Positions 1 to 5,076 of a stretch of DNA of 5,885 nt are shown here, in pieces. The position numbers were made by a program, and so were the translations under genes. Position 1 is the stretch's first letter. Every line of letters starts with the position of its first letter. Origin of the DNA: Anaerolineales bacterium (GTDB lineage: Bacteria; Chloroflexota; Anaerolineae; Anaerolineales; DRMV01); assembly GCA_026991215.1 (NCBI GenBank), contig JALXBY010000185.1:1-5885 (forward strand), written 5' to 3'. A model generated the notes under the pieces. It did no database searches. It was given only the letters and a program-made list of their open reading frames with translations, and was not told the origin of the DNA.

Positions 1-45
1 ATTGCGTCTTTGGCCGCCGGCCGGCCGCGCGGCCAAAGACGCAAT
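1..45. repeat. Perfect 17-bp inverted repeat (hairpin) at the window edge
   Basis: Bases 1-17 are the exact reverse complement of bases 29-45, separated by an 11-base loop (18-28) that itself contains GGCCGGCC. The stem begins at the first base of the window, so it may continue outside it. It lies inside the folK reading frame, on codons for the last visible residues. There is no U-tract, and the position inside a coding region argues against an ordinary terminator. The candidates are a real palindromic element at the folK 3' end or a fold-back artefact at a contig end. Confidence 0.9.
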
Positions 46-489
46 GGTGCGCCCCAGGCCAGGGTGCCGCCACGTCCCGGCGACTTCGGCCAGGGGGACC
101 AGGACGAAGGGCCGTTCGGCCATCCGGGGATGGGGCAGGGTCAGGTCCGGGGTTTCCAACTGCAGGTCGTCGTAAAGCAGCAGGTCGATGTCGATGACCC
201 GCGGGCCCCAGCGGGGACCTGGCTTCCGTCCCAGTTTCGCTTCCAGGCCTTTGACGAAGGCGAGCAACGCCTGGGGGTCCAGGTCCGTCGTTCCAATGCA
301 CACCGCGTTGAGGAAGGCCGGCTGGTCCCGCACCCCTTCGGGCCGGGTTTCGTAAATGGAAGAGACCACGTCGATTTCCACCGCGTCCAGCAGGCCGGTG
401 AGGGCCTGGTGCAGCGCGGCTTCCCGGTCGCCCAGGTTGCTGCCCAGGCCCAGGGCCACCCGGTGTTTACGACGGCGCAAAGGCGGCAT
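1..489 (-). CDS. folK: 2-amino-4-hydroxy-6-hydroxymethyldihydropteridine pyrophosphokinase (HPPK), 3' end cut by window
   Basis: This cytoplasmic folate-synthesis enzyme transfers pyrophosphate from ATP to 6-hydroxymethyl-7,8-dihydropterin, producing the substrate of dihydropteroate synthase. The 163 visible residues start MPPLRRRKHR and carry the N-terminal pterin-site motif GLGSNLGD (14-21), the SSIYETRPEG segment (43-52) and the family signature RWGPRVIDIDLLLYDD (93-108). Asp100 and Asp102 match the two magnesium-binding aspartates, and LPHPRMAER (118-126) supplies the conserved His120 and Arg126. The start at 489 is chosen because an in-frame stop lies at 502-504 and an AAGGA ribosome binding site sits at 499-503, nine bases upstream. 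The family is usually about 155-180 residues, so only a short tail should be missing. The gene begins 32 bases after the proS stop and is probably co-transcribed with it. The final 16 codons lie within a perfect hairpin (1-45), so the visible C-terminus should be treated with caution. Family assignment is very firm. Confidence 0.95.
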   Translation of the reverse strand, partial: MPPLRRRKHRVALGLGSNLGDREAALHQALTGLLDAVEIDVVSSIYETRPEGVRDQPAFLNAVCIGTTDLDPQALLAFVKGLEAKLGRKPGPRWGPRVIDIDLLLYDDLQLETPDLTLPHPRMAERPFVLVPLAEVAGTWRHPGLGRTIASLAARPAGGQRRN

Positions 490-521
490 GGCACACCATC
501 CTTAGTTTCGGAAAAGGTTGC

Positions 522-1976
522 TCAATAGGCCCGCGCGAAGATGGCCTTGACCTGGGCCGGCCGACCGCACACGATGCAGGTCCCCTGACCTTCCGGCTGC
601 TCCAGGGGGATGCAGCGGTTGGTCGCGGTGGTATCGGCCTTGATGCGGGCCTCGCAGTCTGCGCTGCCGCACCACCAGGCCAGGGCCCAGCCGTCCCGGA
701 CCACGGCCTTGAGTTCCTCGTAGGTCTTGGGTTCGTGCAGGTTGGCTTCGAGGAAGGCCCTGGCCTGCTGGTAGAGGCCTTCGTGGATGTCGTCCAAAAG
801 CCGCGGCAGCACTTCGGGCAGCGCGTCCATGTCCACGGTCTGCTTGCCTTCTTTGCCGGGCTTGTCCCGACGGGCCAGGGTAACCGTGCCTGCGGCCAGG
901 TCCCGGGGACCCAGTTCCACCCGCACGGGCACCCCCCGCAGTTCCCAGTCGTTGAACTTGAAGCCGGGGGTGACGTTGTCCCGGTCGTCCAGGTGGACCC
1001 GAATCGGCTGTTCCCGGTACACGATGCTCGCGATGCGGTCCCGCACGTTTCGGGCGGCTTCCAGGATGCGGGCTTCGTCGTCCCCCGATTTCCAGATGGG
1101 CACGACGACCACCTGGATGGGCGCGAGCCGCGGGGGCAGCCGCAGCCCCTGGTCGTCGCCGTGGACCATGATGATGGCGCCGATGAAGCGGGTGGAAAGG
1201 CCCCAGGAGGTGGTCCACACGTACTGGAGTTGGTTGTTCTGGTCCAGATAGCGGATTTCGAAGGCCTTGGCGAAGTTCTGGCCCAGGAAGTGGGAGGTCG
1301 CGGCCTGCAGGGCCCGTTTGTCGCCCATCATGGCCTCGATGGTGTAGGTGGTGACCGCGCCCGCGAACTTCTCGCTTTCGGATTTCCGGCCCGGCACCAC
1401 CGGGATGGCCGCTTCGTTCACCGCGAAGTCCTCGTATACCCGGAGCATCCGCAGGGTTTCCTCTTCCGCCTCCGCCCGCGTGGCGTGCGCGGTGTGGCCT
1501 TCCTGCCAGTAGAACTCTAAGGTACGGAGGAAGAGCTTGGTCCGCAGTTCCCAGCGGACCACGTTGGCCCACTGGTTGAGGAGTTGGGGCAGGTCCCGGT
1601 AGGAGCGAATCCACTTGGACCACATGTAGCCGATGATGGTCTCCGACGTGGGCCGCACGGCCAGGGGTTCCTCCAGTTTTTTGCCACCGCCATGGGTGAC
1701 CACGGCCAGTTCTGGCGCGAAGCCCTCCACGTGTTCCTTCTCTTTCTCGAAGAAGGACAGGGGAATCAGCAGCGGGAACGCCGCGTTCTGGTGTCCGGTG
1801 GCCTTGAAGCGCTTGTCCAGGGCGCGCTGGATGTTCTCCCACAAAGCCCAGCCGTAGGGCCGAATCACCATGCACCCGCGCACGGGCGCGTAATCGGCCA
1901 GTTCCGCCCGCAGCACGAGTTGGTTGTACCACTCCGCGAAGTTCTCCGAACGGGAGGGCAGTTTGGGAAAACTCAT
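522..1976 (-). CDS. proS: Proline--tRNA ligase, archaeal/eukaryotic type
   Basis: This class II aminoacyl-tRNA synthetase charges tRNA-Pro with proline in the cytoplasm. Of 484 residues, the catalytic domain spans about 1-285. It contains motif 1 ending in FPLLIP (67-72), the proline-site TSE loop (110-112), motif 2 with RWE (141-143) and FLRTLEFYWQEGH (149-161), and motif 3 with GLSTRFIG (259-266) plus HGDDQGLRLPP (272-282). The anticodon-binding domain follows (about 286-395, with WELRGVPVRVELGPRD). The C-terminal domain has a C-x4-C-x25-C-x2-C zinc pattern (Cys436, 441, 467, 470) and ends in Tyr484, as in Thermus-type enzymes. There is no bacterial INS editing domain between motifs 2 and 3. 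ATG 1976 is preferred over GTG 1991 because a perfect GGAGGT lies seven bases before it, whereas the GTG codon would overlap that site. Length is normal for this type. A candidate promoter lies upstream and folK follows after 32 bases. Confidence 0.97.
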   Translation of the reverse strand: MSFPKLPSRSENFAEWYNQLVLRAELADYAPVRGCMVIRPYGWALWENIQRALDKRFKATGHQNAAFPLLIPLSFFEKEKEHVEGFAPELAVVTHGGGKKLEEPLAVRPTSETIIGYMWSKWIRSYRDLPQLLNQWANVVRWELRTKLFLRTLEFYWQEGHTAHATRAEAEEETLRMLRVYEDFAVNEAAIPVVPGRKSESEKFAGAVTTYTIEAMMGDKRALQAATSHFLGQNFAKAFEIRYLDQNNQLQYVWTTSWGLSTRFIGAIIMVHGDDQGLRLPPRLAPIQVVVVPIWKSGDDEARILEAARNVRDRIASIVYREQPIRVHLDDRDNVTPGFKFNDWELRGVPVRVELGPRDLAAGTVTLARRDKPGKEGKQTVDMDALPEVLPRLLDDIHEGLYQQARAFLEANLHEPKTYEELKAVVRDGWALAWWCGSADCEARIKADTTATNRCIPLEQPEGQGTCIVCGRPAQVKAIFARAY

Positions 1977-1983
1977 GGCCGAG

Positions 1984-1989
1984 ACCTCC
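1984..1989 (-). promoter_or_regulatory. Ribosome binding site of proS (decides the start)
   Basis: The minus strand reads GGAGGT here, a full Shine-Dalgarno match seven bases before ATG 1976. It fixes the proS start and excludes the in-frame GTG at 1991, which would place this site inside the coding sequence. Confidence 0.85.
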
Positions 1990-2011
1990 ACCTTCCGGGA
2001 ATGTGCGCAGT

Positions 2012-2017
2012 ATTGTA
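2012..2017 (-). promoter_or_regulatory. Candidate -10 box for proS-folK
   Basis: The minus strand reads GGGGTACAATACTG; TACAAT matches the sigma-70 -10 consensus at five of six bases. Transcription would start near 2005 and leave a leader of about 30 bases before the proS ATG. No convincing -35 hexamer is seen at 16-18 bases upstream, where the sequence is CGGCCA-like. The same GTACA-A/C-T core recurs at the other two candidate promoters in the window, which gives modest support. Transcription could also read through from the upstream gene. Confidence 0.4.
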
Positions 2018-2048
2018 CCCCAAAGCCCTGTTATTGGCCGTTGGGGAA

Positions 2049-2066
2049 GGGCTGGTGAACCGGCCC
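2049..2066. other. Small hairpin in the intergenic gap before proS
   Basis: In the 133-base gap between the two minus-strand genes, GGGCTGG and CCGGCCC flank a TGAA tetraloop. This gives a seven-pair stem with one G-T pair on the plus strand; on the minus-strand RNA that pair becomes a C-A mismatch. No U-run follows on the minus strand, so it is not a typical intrinsic terminator. It may be only the self-complementarity expected in GC-rich DNA. Confidence 0.25.
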
Positions 2067-2109
2067 CCTGCGGCTCGAAGCAGGTCGCGATGTGGTCCCA
2101 AAAACCGGC

Positions 2110-3342
2110 TCACGAGGGGGCGGGCATGGCCGCCAGAATCAAGTCCGCGAGTTCCCGAATCGCGCCATGGCCCCCTGGGTGCTGCAGGACGTAGTCGGCC
2201 GCACGCTTGACCTGGGGATGCGCGTCGGCCACCGCGACGGCCCAGCCCACCAGGGGGAAGCAGGGCAGATCGTTCACGTCGTTGCCCAGATAGACCGCCC
2301 GGTCCCCCGGCACCTGATATTTCTCAAGCAGTGATTGCAAGAACCGGCCTTTGTCGCGGACCCCCTGGTAGACCGGCAGGTCCAACTTCTGGCACCGGGC
2401 CTGCACCACCGGGTTTTCCTCGCTGGAAAGCACCACGACCCGAATTCCGGCCCGTTGCAGGTTCCGTATTCCCAGGCCATCCCCTCGATGGGCTGCGACC
2501 ATCTCCCGGCCGGTCTCATCGACCCAGACCCGGTTGTCGGTGAACACGCCGTCGAAGTCCAGCACCACCAGGTCGATGCGCGGCGGCATGGGCCGGGGCC
2601 GGCGGCCGGGCCAGACCATATCCAGGTCCCGATGGAGGGCCTGCCATTCGGCCCTGGACCAGTCCCAGGGGGTGTCCAGGTCCGCGGCGTAGTCCGGGTC
2701 CACCAGCAGGGGGAGCACCACGTCCCCGGTCAGGGAGCCTTTCTCGAACACGGTTCGGGTCCAGAAGACGTCCAGGTGGCCAGTCTGCCAGTAGACCTGG
2801 GGCAGCCGCTGCCGGGGCGCGTTGTAGGGTTCGGCGATGCCCGCTACGGTCAACAGGGGTTCCAGGAAGCCCTGGTCGTTCATGCGCCACATCTTGTAGG
2901 GGATTTGCTTGGCCGGCATCACGGCCCGCAGGGAATCGGCCTGGGGGTGAGCCAGCAGGGTTTCCACGCCGCGATCGACCAGGCCCCGGGGCCGAAGGGG
3001 GCTTGTGGGCCGGAGCTGGACCACGACATCCGGGCGGTACCCTTCGTGTTGGGCCAGCCACTCCAGCGCGTGCCGGAACACAGGGTAATCAGGGGTATCA
3101 TCCTGGGCTAAGTGGGCCGGCCGCAGGAAGGGCACCTCCGCGCCGTACTCCCGGGCAATGGCCGCGATTTCTTCGTCGTCGGTGGAAACGATGACCCGGT
3201 CCACCCTTTGGGCTTGCAGGCCGGCCGCGATGCTGTAGGCAATCAAGGGGTGCCCCGCGAACAGGCGGATGTTCTTGCGGGGGATGCCTTTGGACCCCCC
3301 TCTGGCGGGTACAATTGCCAGAACCCTGGGAGTCTGGGCCAT
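2110..3342 (-). CDS. Bifunctional CMP-nonulosonate (sialic acid-type) cytidylyltransferase / KdsC-like HAD phosphatase
   Basis: This 410-residue protein is a fusion. Residues 1 to about 235 are a NeuA-like cytidylyltransferase, which couples CTP to a nonulosonic acid. They carry the nucleotide loop RGGSKGIPRKN (14-24), STDD (53-56), QLRPTSPLR (109-117), PRQRLPQVYWQTG (176-188) and the metal-site pair Asp221/Asp223 in AADLDTPWDW. After a basic proline-rich linker (about 236-255), residues 256-405 form a KdsC-type HAD domain. It has nucleophile motif DFDGVFTD (262-269), motif II LSSEEN (305-310), Lys331, GNDVND (353-358) and the family tail GGHGAIRE (390-397). All catalytic HAD residues are present, so it could remove a phosphate from a sugar phosphate. 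The order matches animal CMP-sialic acid synthetase, whose HAD domain is not known to be catalytic. ATG 3342 follows AGGAGG by eight bases; an in-frame extension to 3549 is rejected. No neuB-like synthase lies in the window, so the sugar (Neu5Ac, Kdn, legionaminic acid or other) is unknown. Confidence 0.9.
   Translation of the reverse strand: MAQTPRVLAIVPARGGSKGIPRKNIRLFAGHPLIAYSIAAGLQAQRVDRVIVSTDDEEIAAIAREYGAEVPFLRPAHLAQDDTPDYPVFRHALEWLAQHEGYRPDVVVQLRPTSPLRPRGLVDRGVETLLAHPQADSLRAVMPAKQIPYKMWRMNDQGFLEPLLTVAGIAEPYNAPRQRLPQVYWQTGHLDVFWTRTVFEKGSLTGDVVLPLLVDPDYAADLDTPWDWSRAEWQALHRDLDMVWPGRRPRPMPPRIDLVVLDFDGVFTDNRVWVDETGREMVAAHRGDGLGIRNLQRAGIRVVVLSSEENPVVQARCQKLDLPVYQGVRDKGRFLQSLLEKYQVPGDRAVYLGNDVNDLPCFPLVGWAVAVADAHPQVKRAADYVLQHPGGHGAIRELADLILAAMPAPS
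3301..3322. repeat. 6-10-6 inverted repeat around a candidate -10 box
   Basis: TCTGGC (3301-3306) and GCCAGA (3317-3322) are perfect inverted halves separated by ten bases that contain the TACAAT box at 3310-3315. The geometry suits a dimeric repressor site or may be chance. It lies in codons 7-14 of the cytidylyltransferase gene. Confidence 0.3.
3310..3315 (+). promoter_or_regulatory. Candidate -10 box for the membrane-protein/asd transcript
   Basis: CGGGTACAATTG contains TACAAT, five of six matches to the -10 consensus, 25 bases before the membrane-protein ATG. A TTGGAC stands at 3290-3295, but the 14-base spacing is too short for a standard -35 element. The box lies within the opposite-strand cytidylyltransferase gene, over codons for Ile10-Val11 (ATT GTA). 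These are AT-rich choices for this GC-rich genome, though AT-rich early codons are also common in their own right. Confidence 0.35.
3328..3332 (+). promoter_or_regulatory. Ribosome binding site of the membrane-protein gene
   Basis: GGGAG lies eight bases before ATG 3341 and supports that start over the in-frame upstream ATG codons at 3269 and 3284 and the downstream GTG at 3407. The site is inside the coding sequence of the divergent gene. Confidence 0.6.
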
Positions 3343-5044
3343 GACGCGTTCCTCCTGGTGGCAGCGTGGTTCAAGTGTACTGCAACGGGCAGACCGGGCA
3401 CAACGCGTGGCTTCCCTGGCCGTAGATTTGGCCCTGAGCGTCCTGCTGTTGTGGTGGGCCTGGCGCTTCTTCCTTCCTTTGGAAGAAGTGGTCAACATCG
3501 AACTCTTCGACGAGACCGGAGACCTGTGGCGGGCCTTGCGGGAACCCATCCTGGCCTGGCCCGCGGAATACGGCCCCCTGTACCCCCTCTGGTACCGCTT
3601 CCTGGCCCTGTTCGACCCGGAACCCCTGCGGCTGTACTACCACAGTTACCGGTGGGTGGGCATCCTGGCCGCGGTGTTGTTTTACCTCGCGCTGCGGCGG
3701 ATGCGGGTGGCCCGGCCCCCCGCGTTTTGGGCCGCAATGGTGCTGTTGATGTCCCAGGGCCAGGCCCGGGTCTGGCCGCGGATTTCCGTGTTCTGGGCCG
3801 TGGTGCTGGGCCTGGGCTGGGTTGTGGTGGGCCATGACGAGGACGCGCCGACCTGGATGCGCTGGATGAACGCGGCCTGGGTCCTGGGCTGGAGCGCGTT
3901 CGTGCGGCCGGGCCTGACGATGCCGGCTTTGGTGTTGTTCCTGGTGGCCCTGGCCCTGGGGCTGCGCCGGCGGTTCGAGGGCATCTCCTGGCGTCGCGGG
4001 GCCCTGTGGGCGACCCTGCTCATCCCCCTGATGCTTTGGGGAAGCCCCTACCGCAGCGACCGGCTGCTTCTGGCCTTTTCCCAACACTTCGTGGTGCGCC
4101 GGGCCGATATGGGCGACCCCATCCCCGACCCCTGGGTGAACACCCGCTACATCGAGCGCTACTTCTCCCGCACCGATAGCCTCTGGGCCATGTTCCGGGA
4201 GCGGCCGGACCTGTTTCGGGACCACGTGTTGTTCAACTTCCGCAGCCTGTTCGACCTGCCGCCCCTGAAGCGGCCCTATGCCCTCAAGCGGTTCTATTCC
4301 AAGAAGCGCCTGGCCCTGTACTTCCTGCTGGCCGCCTGGCCCGGGCTGTTTGTGGCCTGGCGCCGCTGGCCTGAATACGCGGCGGAGATTACGGCCGCCG
4401 GGTTGGTCCTGGGCCAGAGCATGGTCAACGTGCTGCTGATTTACCCGCACATGCACTACCTGTACCTGGGCTGGGTGGCCAGCCTCATGGGGTACGGCCT
4501 GGTTCTGGGTGTGGGATGGCAGGACTGGGCGCGACGCCGGAACCTGCGTGGGCTGGCCTACTGGGGCACGCTGCTCGCGGTGCTGGCCCTGAGTTGGCGG
4601 CTGTTCGGCGACCGCACGGTGACCTACTGGATTCAAAGCCTCAAGGACCCCTCCCGGCGGGTGCCCTCGGTGGCCCGCTTTATCCGGCATCTGCCTTTAC
4701 CCAAGGACCGCACCCTTTACACCCTGGGCACCGATGGGGAGTGGGTGGTGTACTTCGGTCCCCAGTTCGTCAGCCTGGATGACGCCTTCCGGGCTTCGGG
4801 GAAGCCGCTGGCCGTGTTCTTGCGGGAACAGCGGGTGGACCTCATCGTGATGGGGGACCCGCGCCTGTGCACCCGGGACCCGGAAACCTGTCAGGACCTC
4901 AAAGCGCGGCCGGAGCAGTGGGGGTACGTGCTGCGCTACGCGCCCCTGGAAGGCGGCGGCCGGTACCCCATCCTGATTCGCGCGGATTTGCTCCCCCCAG
5001 GGTCGGAAGATGAAGGGGGAGAACCGCCTTCCCAACGACCATGA
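3341..5044 (+). CDS. Multi-pass membrane protein, possibly a GT-C-like glycosyltransferase
   Basis: I do not recognise a named gene. The 567-residue product has a basic N-terminus, then about nine or ten hydrophobic segments, near 23-46, 106-120, 127-140, 147-164, 177-209 (probably two), 219-234, 324-340, 346-368, 372-393 and 404-422. A soluble tail follows (about 423-567). The first loop (47-105) is rich in acidic and aromatic residues, with NIELFDETGDLW (52-63) and WPAEYGPLYPLWY (73-85). An acidic first external loop followed by a G-x-LYP helix start is typical of GT-C enzymes, which use lipid-phosphate sugars outside the membrane; this analogy is inference. A large hydrophilic loop lies at 235-323. 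ATG 3341 follows GGGAG by eight bases and overlaps the divergent gene's start in one CATG. GTG 3407 would lose 22 basic, mostly hydrophilic residues but keep the first helix. The stop is 28 bases before asd. A lipid flippase or other envelope membrane protein is possible. Confidence 0.8.
   Translation: MTRSSWWQRGSSVLQRADRAQRVASLAVDLALSVLLLWWAWRFFLPLEEVVNIELFDETGDLWRALREPILAWPAEYGPLYPLWYRFLALFDPEPLRLYYHSYRWVGILAAVLFYLALRRMRVARPPAFWAAMVLLMSQGQARVWPRISVFWAVVLGLGWVVVGHDEDAPTWMRWMNAAWVLGWSAFVRPGLTMPALVLFLVALALGLRRRFEGISWRRGALWATLLIPLMLWGSPYRSDRLLLAFSQHFVVRRADMGDPIPDPWVNTRYIERYFSRTDSLWAMFRERPDLFRDHVLFNFRSLFDLPPLKRPYALKRFYSKKRLALYFLLAAWPGLFVAWRRWPEYAAEITAAGLVLGQSMVNVLLIYPHMHYLYLGWVASLMGYGLVLGVGWQDWARRRNLRGLAYWGTLLAVLALSWRLFGDRTVTYWIQSLKDPSRRVPSVARFIRHLPLPKDRTLYTLGTDGEWVVYFGPQFVSLDDAFRASGKPLAVFLREQRVDLIVMGDPRLCTRDPETCQDLKARPEQWGYVLRYAPLEGGGRYPILIRADLLPPGSEDEGGEPPSQRP
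3351..3356 (-). promoter_or_regulatory. Ribosome binding site of the cytidylyltransferase gene
   Basis: The minus strand reads AGGAGG eight bases before ATG 3342. This strong site decides the start and trims the long in-frame upstream extension. It sits inside the first codons of the plus-strand membrane-protein gene. Confidence 0.8.
3374..3379 (-). promoter_or_regulatory. Candidate -10 box for the cytidylyltransferase gene
   Basis: The minus strand reads CAGTACACTTG; TACACT matches four of six -10 positions. A TTGTGC lies 18 bases upstream, a weak -35 match. A start near 3367 would give a leader of about 25 bases. It is the weakest of the three candidate promoters, supported mainly by the shared GTACA core and similar distance to the ATG. 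Confidence 0.25.
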
Positions 5045-5076
5045 AGAACAACCCCGGTGGTGGAGGTGCCCCATGA
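5041..5076 (+). other. 11-codon mini-ORF bridging the membrane-protein stop and asd start
   Basis: ATG 5041 overlaps the membrane-protein stop (ATGA, 5041-5044). The frame encodes MKNNPGGGGAP, and its TGA (5074-5076) overlaps the asd ATG in a second ATGA (5073-5076). No good ribosome binding site precedes it, so use would need re-initiation by ribosomes ending the upstream gene. It could couple translation across the gap, or be coincidence. Confidence 0.2.
5062..5067 (+). promoter_or_regulatory. Ribosome binding site of asd
   Basis: GGAGGT lies five bases before ATG 5073, a strong independent Shine-Dalgarno site in the 28-base gap after the membrane-protein gene. No promoter-like sequence is visible in this gap. 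Confidence 0.75.

Noticed and set aside
10..528. 172-codon plus-strand frame across folK
   Set aside because: It is the antisense of a clear folK gene and shows no domain of its own.
502..1932. Long minus-strand open frame of 476 codons overlapping proS in another frame
   Set aside because: It is a shadow of proS: low-complexity Arg/Gly/Pro-rich translation with no recognisable motifs, as is common in GC-rich DNA, while the proS frame carries all class II synthetase motifs.
1977..2109. Possible T-box or other tRNA-sensing leader before proS
   Set aside because: No T-box antiterminator core (GGTGG-ACCGCG type), terminator with U-run or room for specifier stems is seen, and the candidate promoter leaves only about a 30-base leader.
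2085..2112. Intrinsic terminator after the cytidylyltransferase gene
   Set aside because: A five-T run follows the stop on the minus strand, but the nearest stem (GGCGG/CCGCC) is about 20 bases before it, so stem and U-run are not adjacent.
3269..3340. Upstream in-frame ATG codons (3269, 3284) for the membrane protein
   Set aside because: They would extend the overlap into the divergent gene by up to 72 bases and lie upstream of the candidate -10 box; ATG 3341 has a well-spaced GGGAG.
2110..3342. KdsB-KdsC (Kdo activation) fusion
   Set aside because: The N-terminal motif RGGSKGIPRKN and the PRQ-LP block are those of the sialic acid-type cytidylyltransferases, not the KdsB pattern.
3371..4690. 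439-codon open frame antisense to the membrane-protein gene
   Set aside because: The translation is rich in Gln, Pro, Gly and His with no domain, as expected from the complement of GC-rich codons. No convincing ribosome binding site was sought or needed to explain it.
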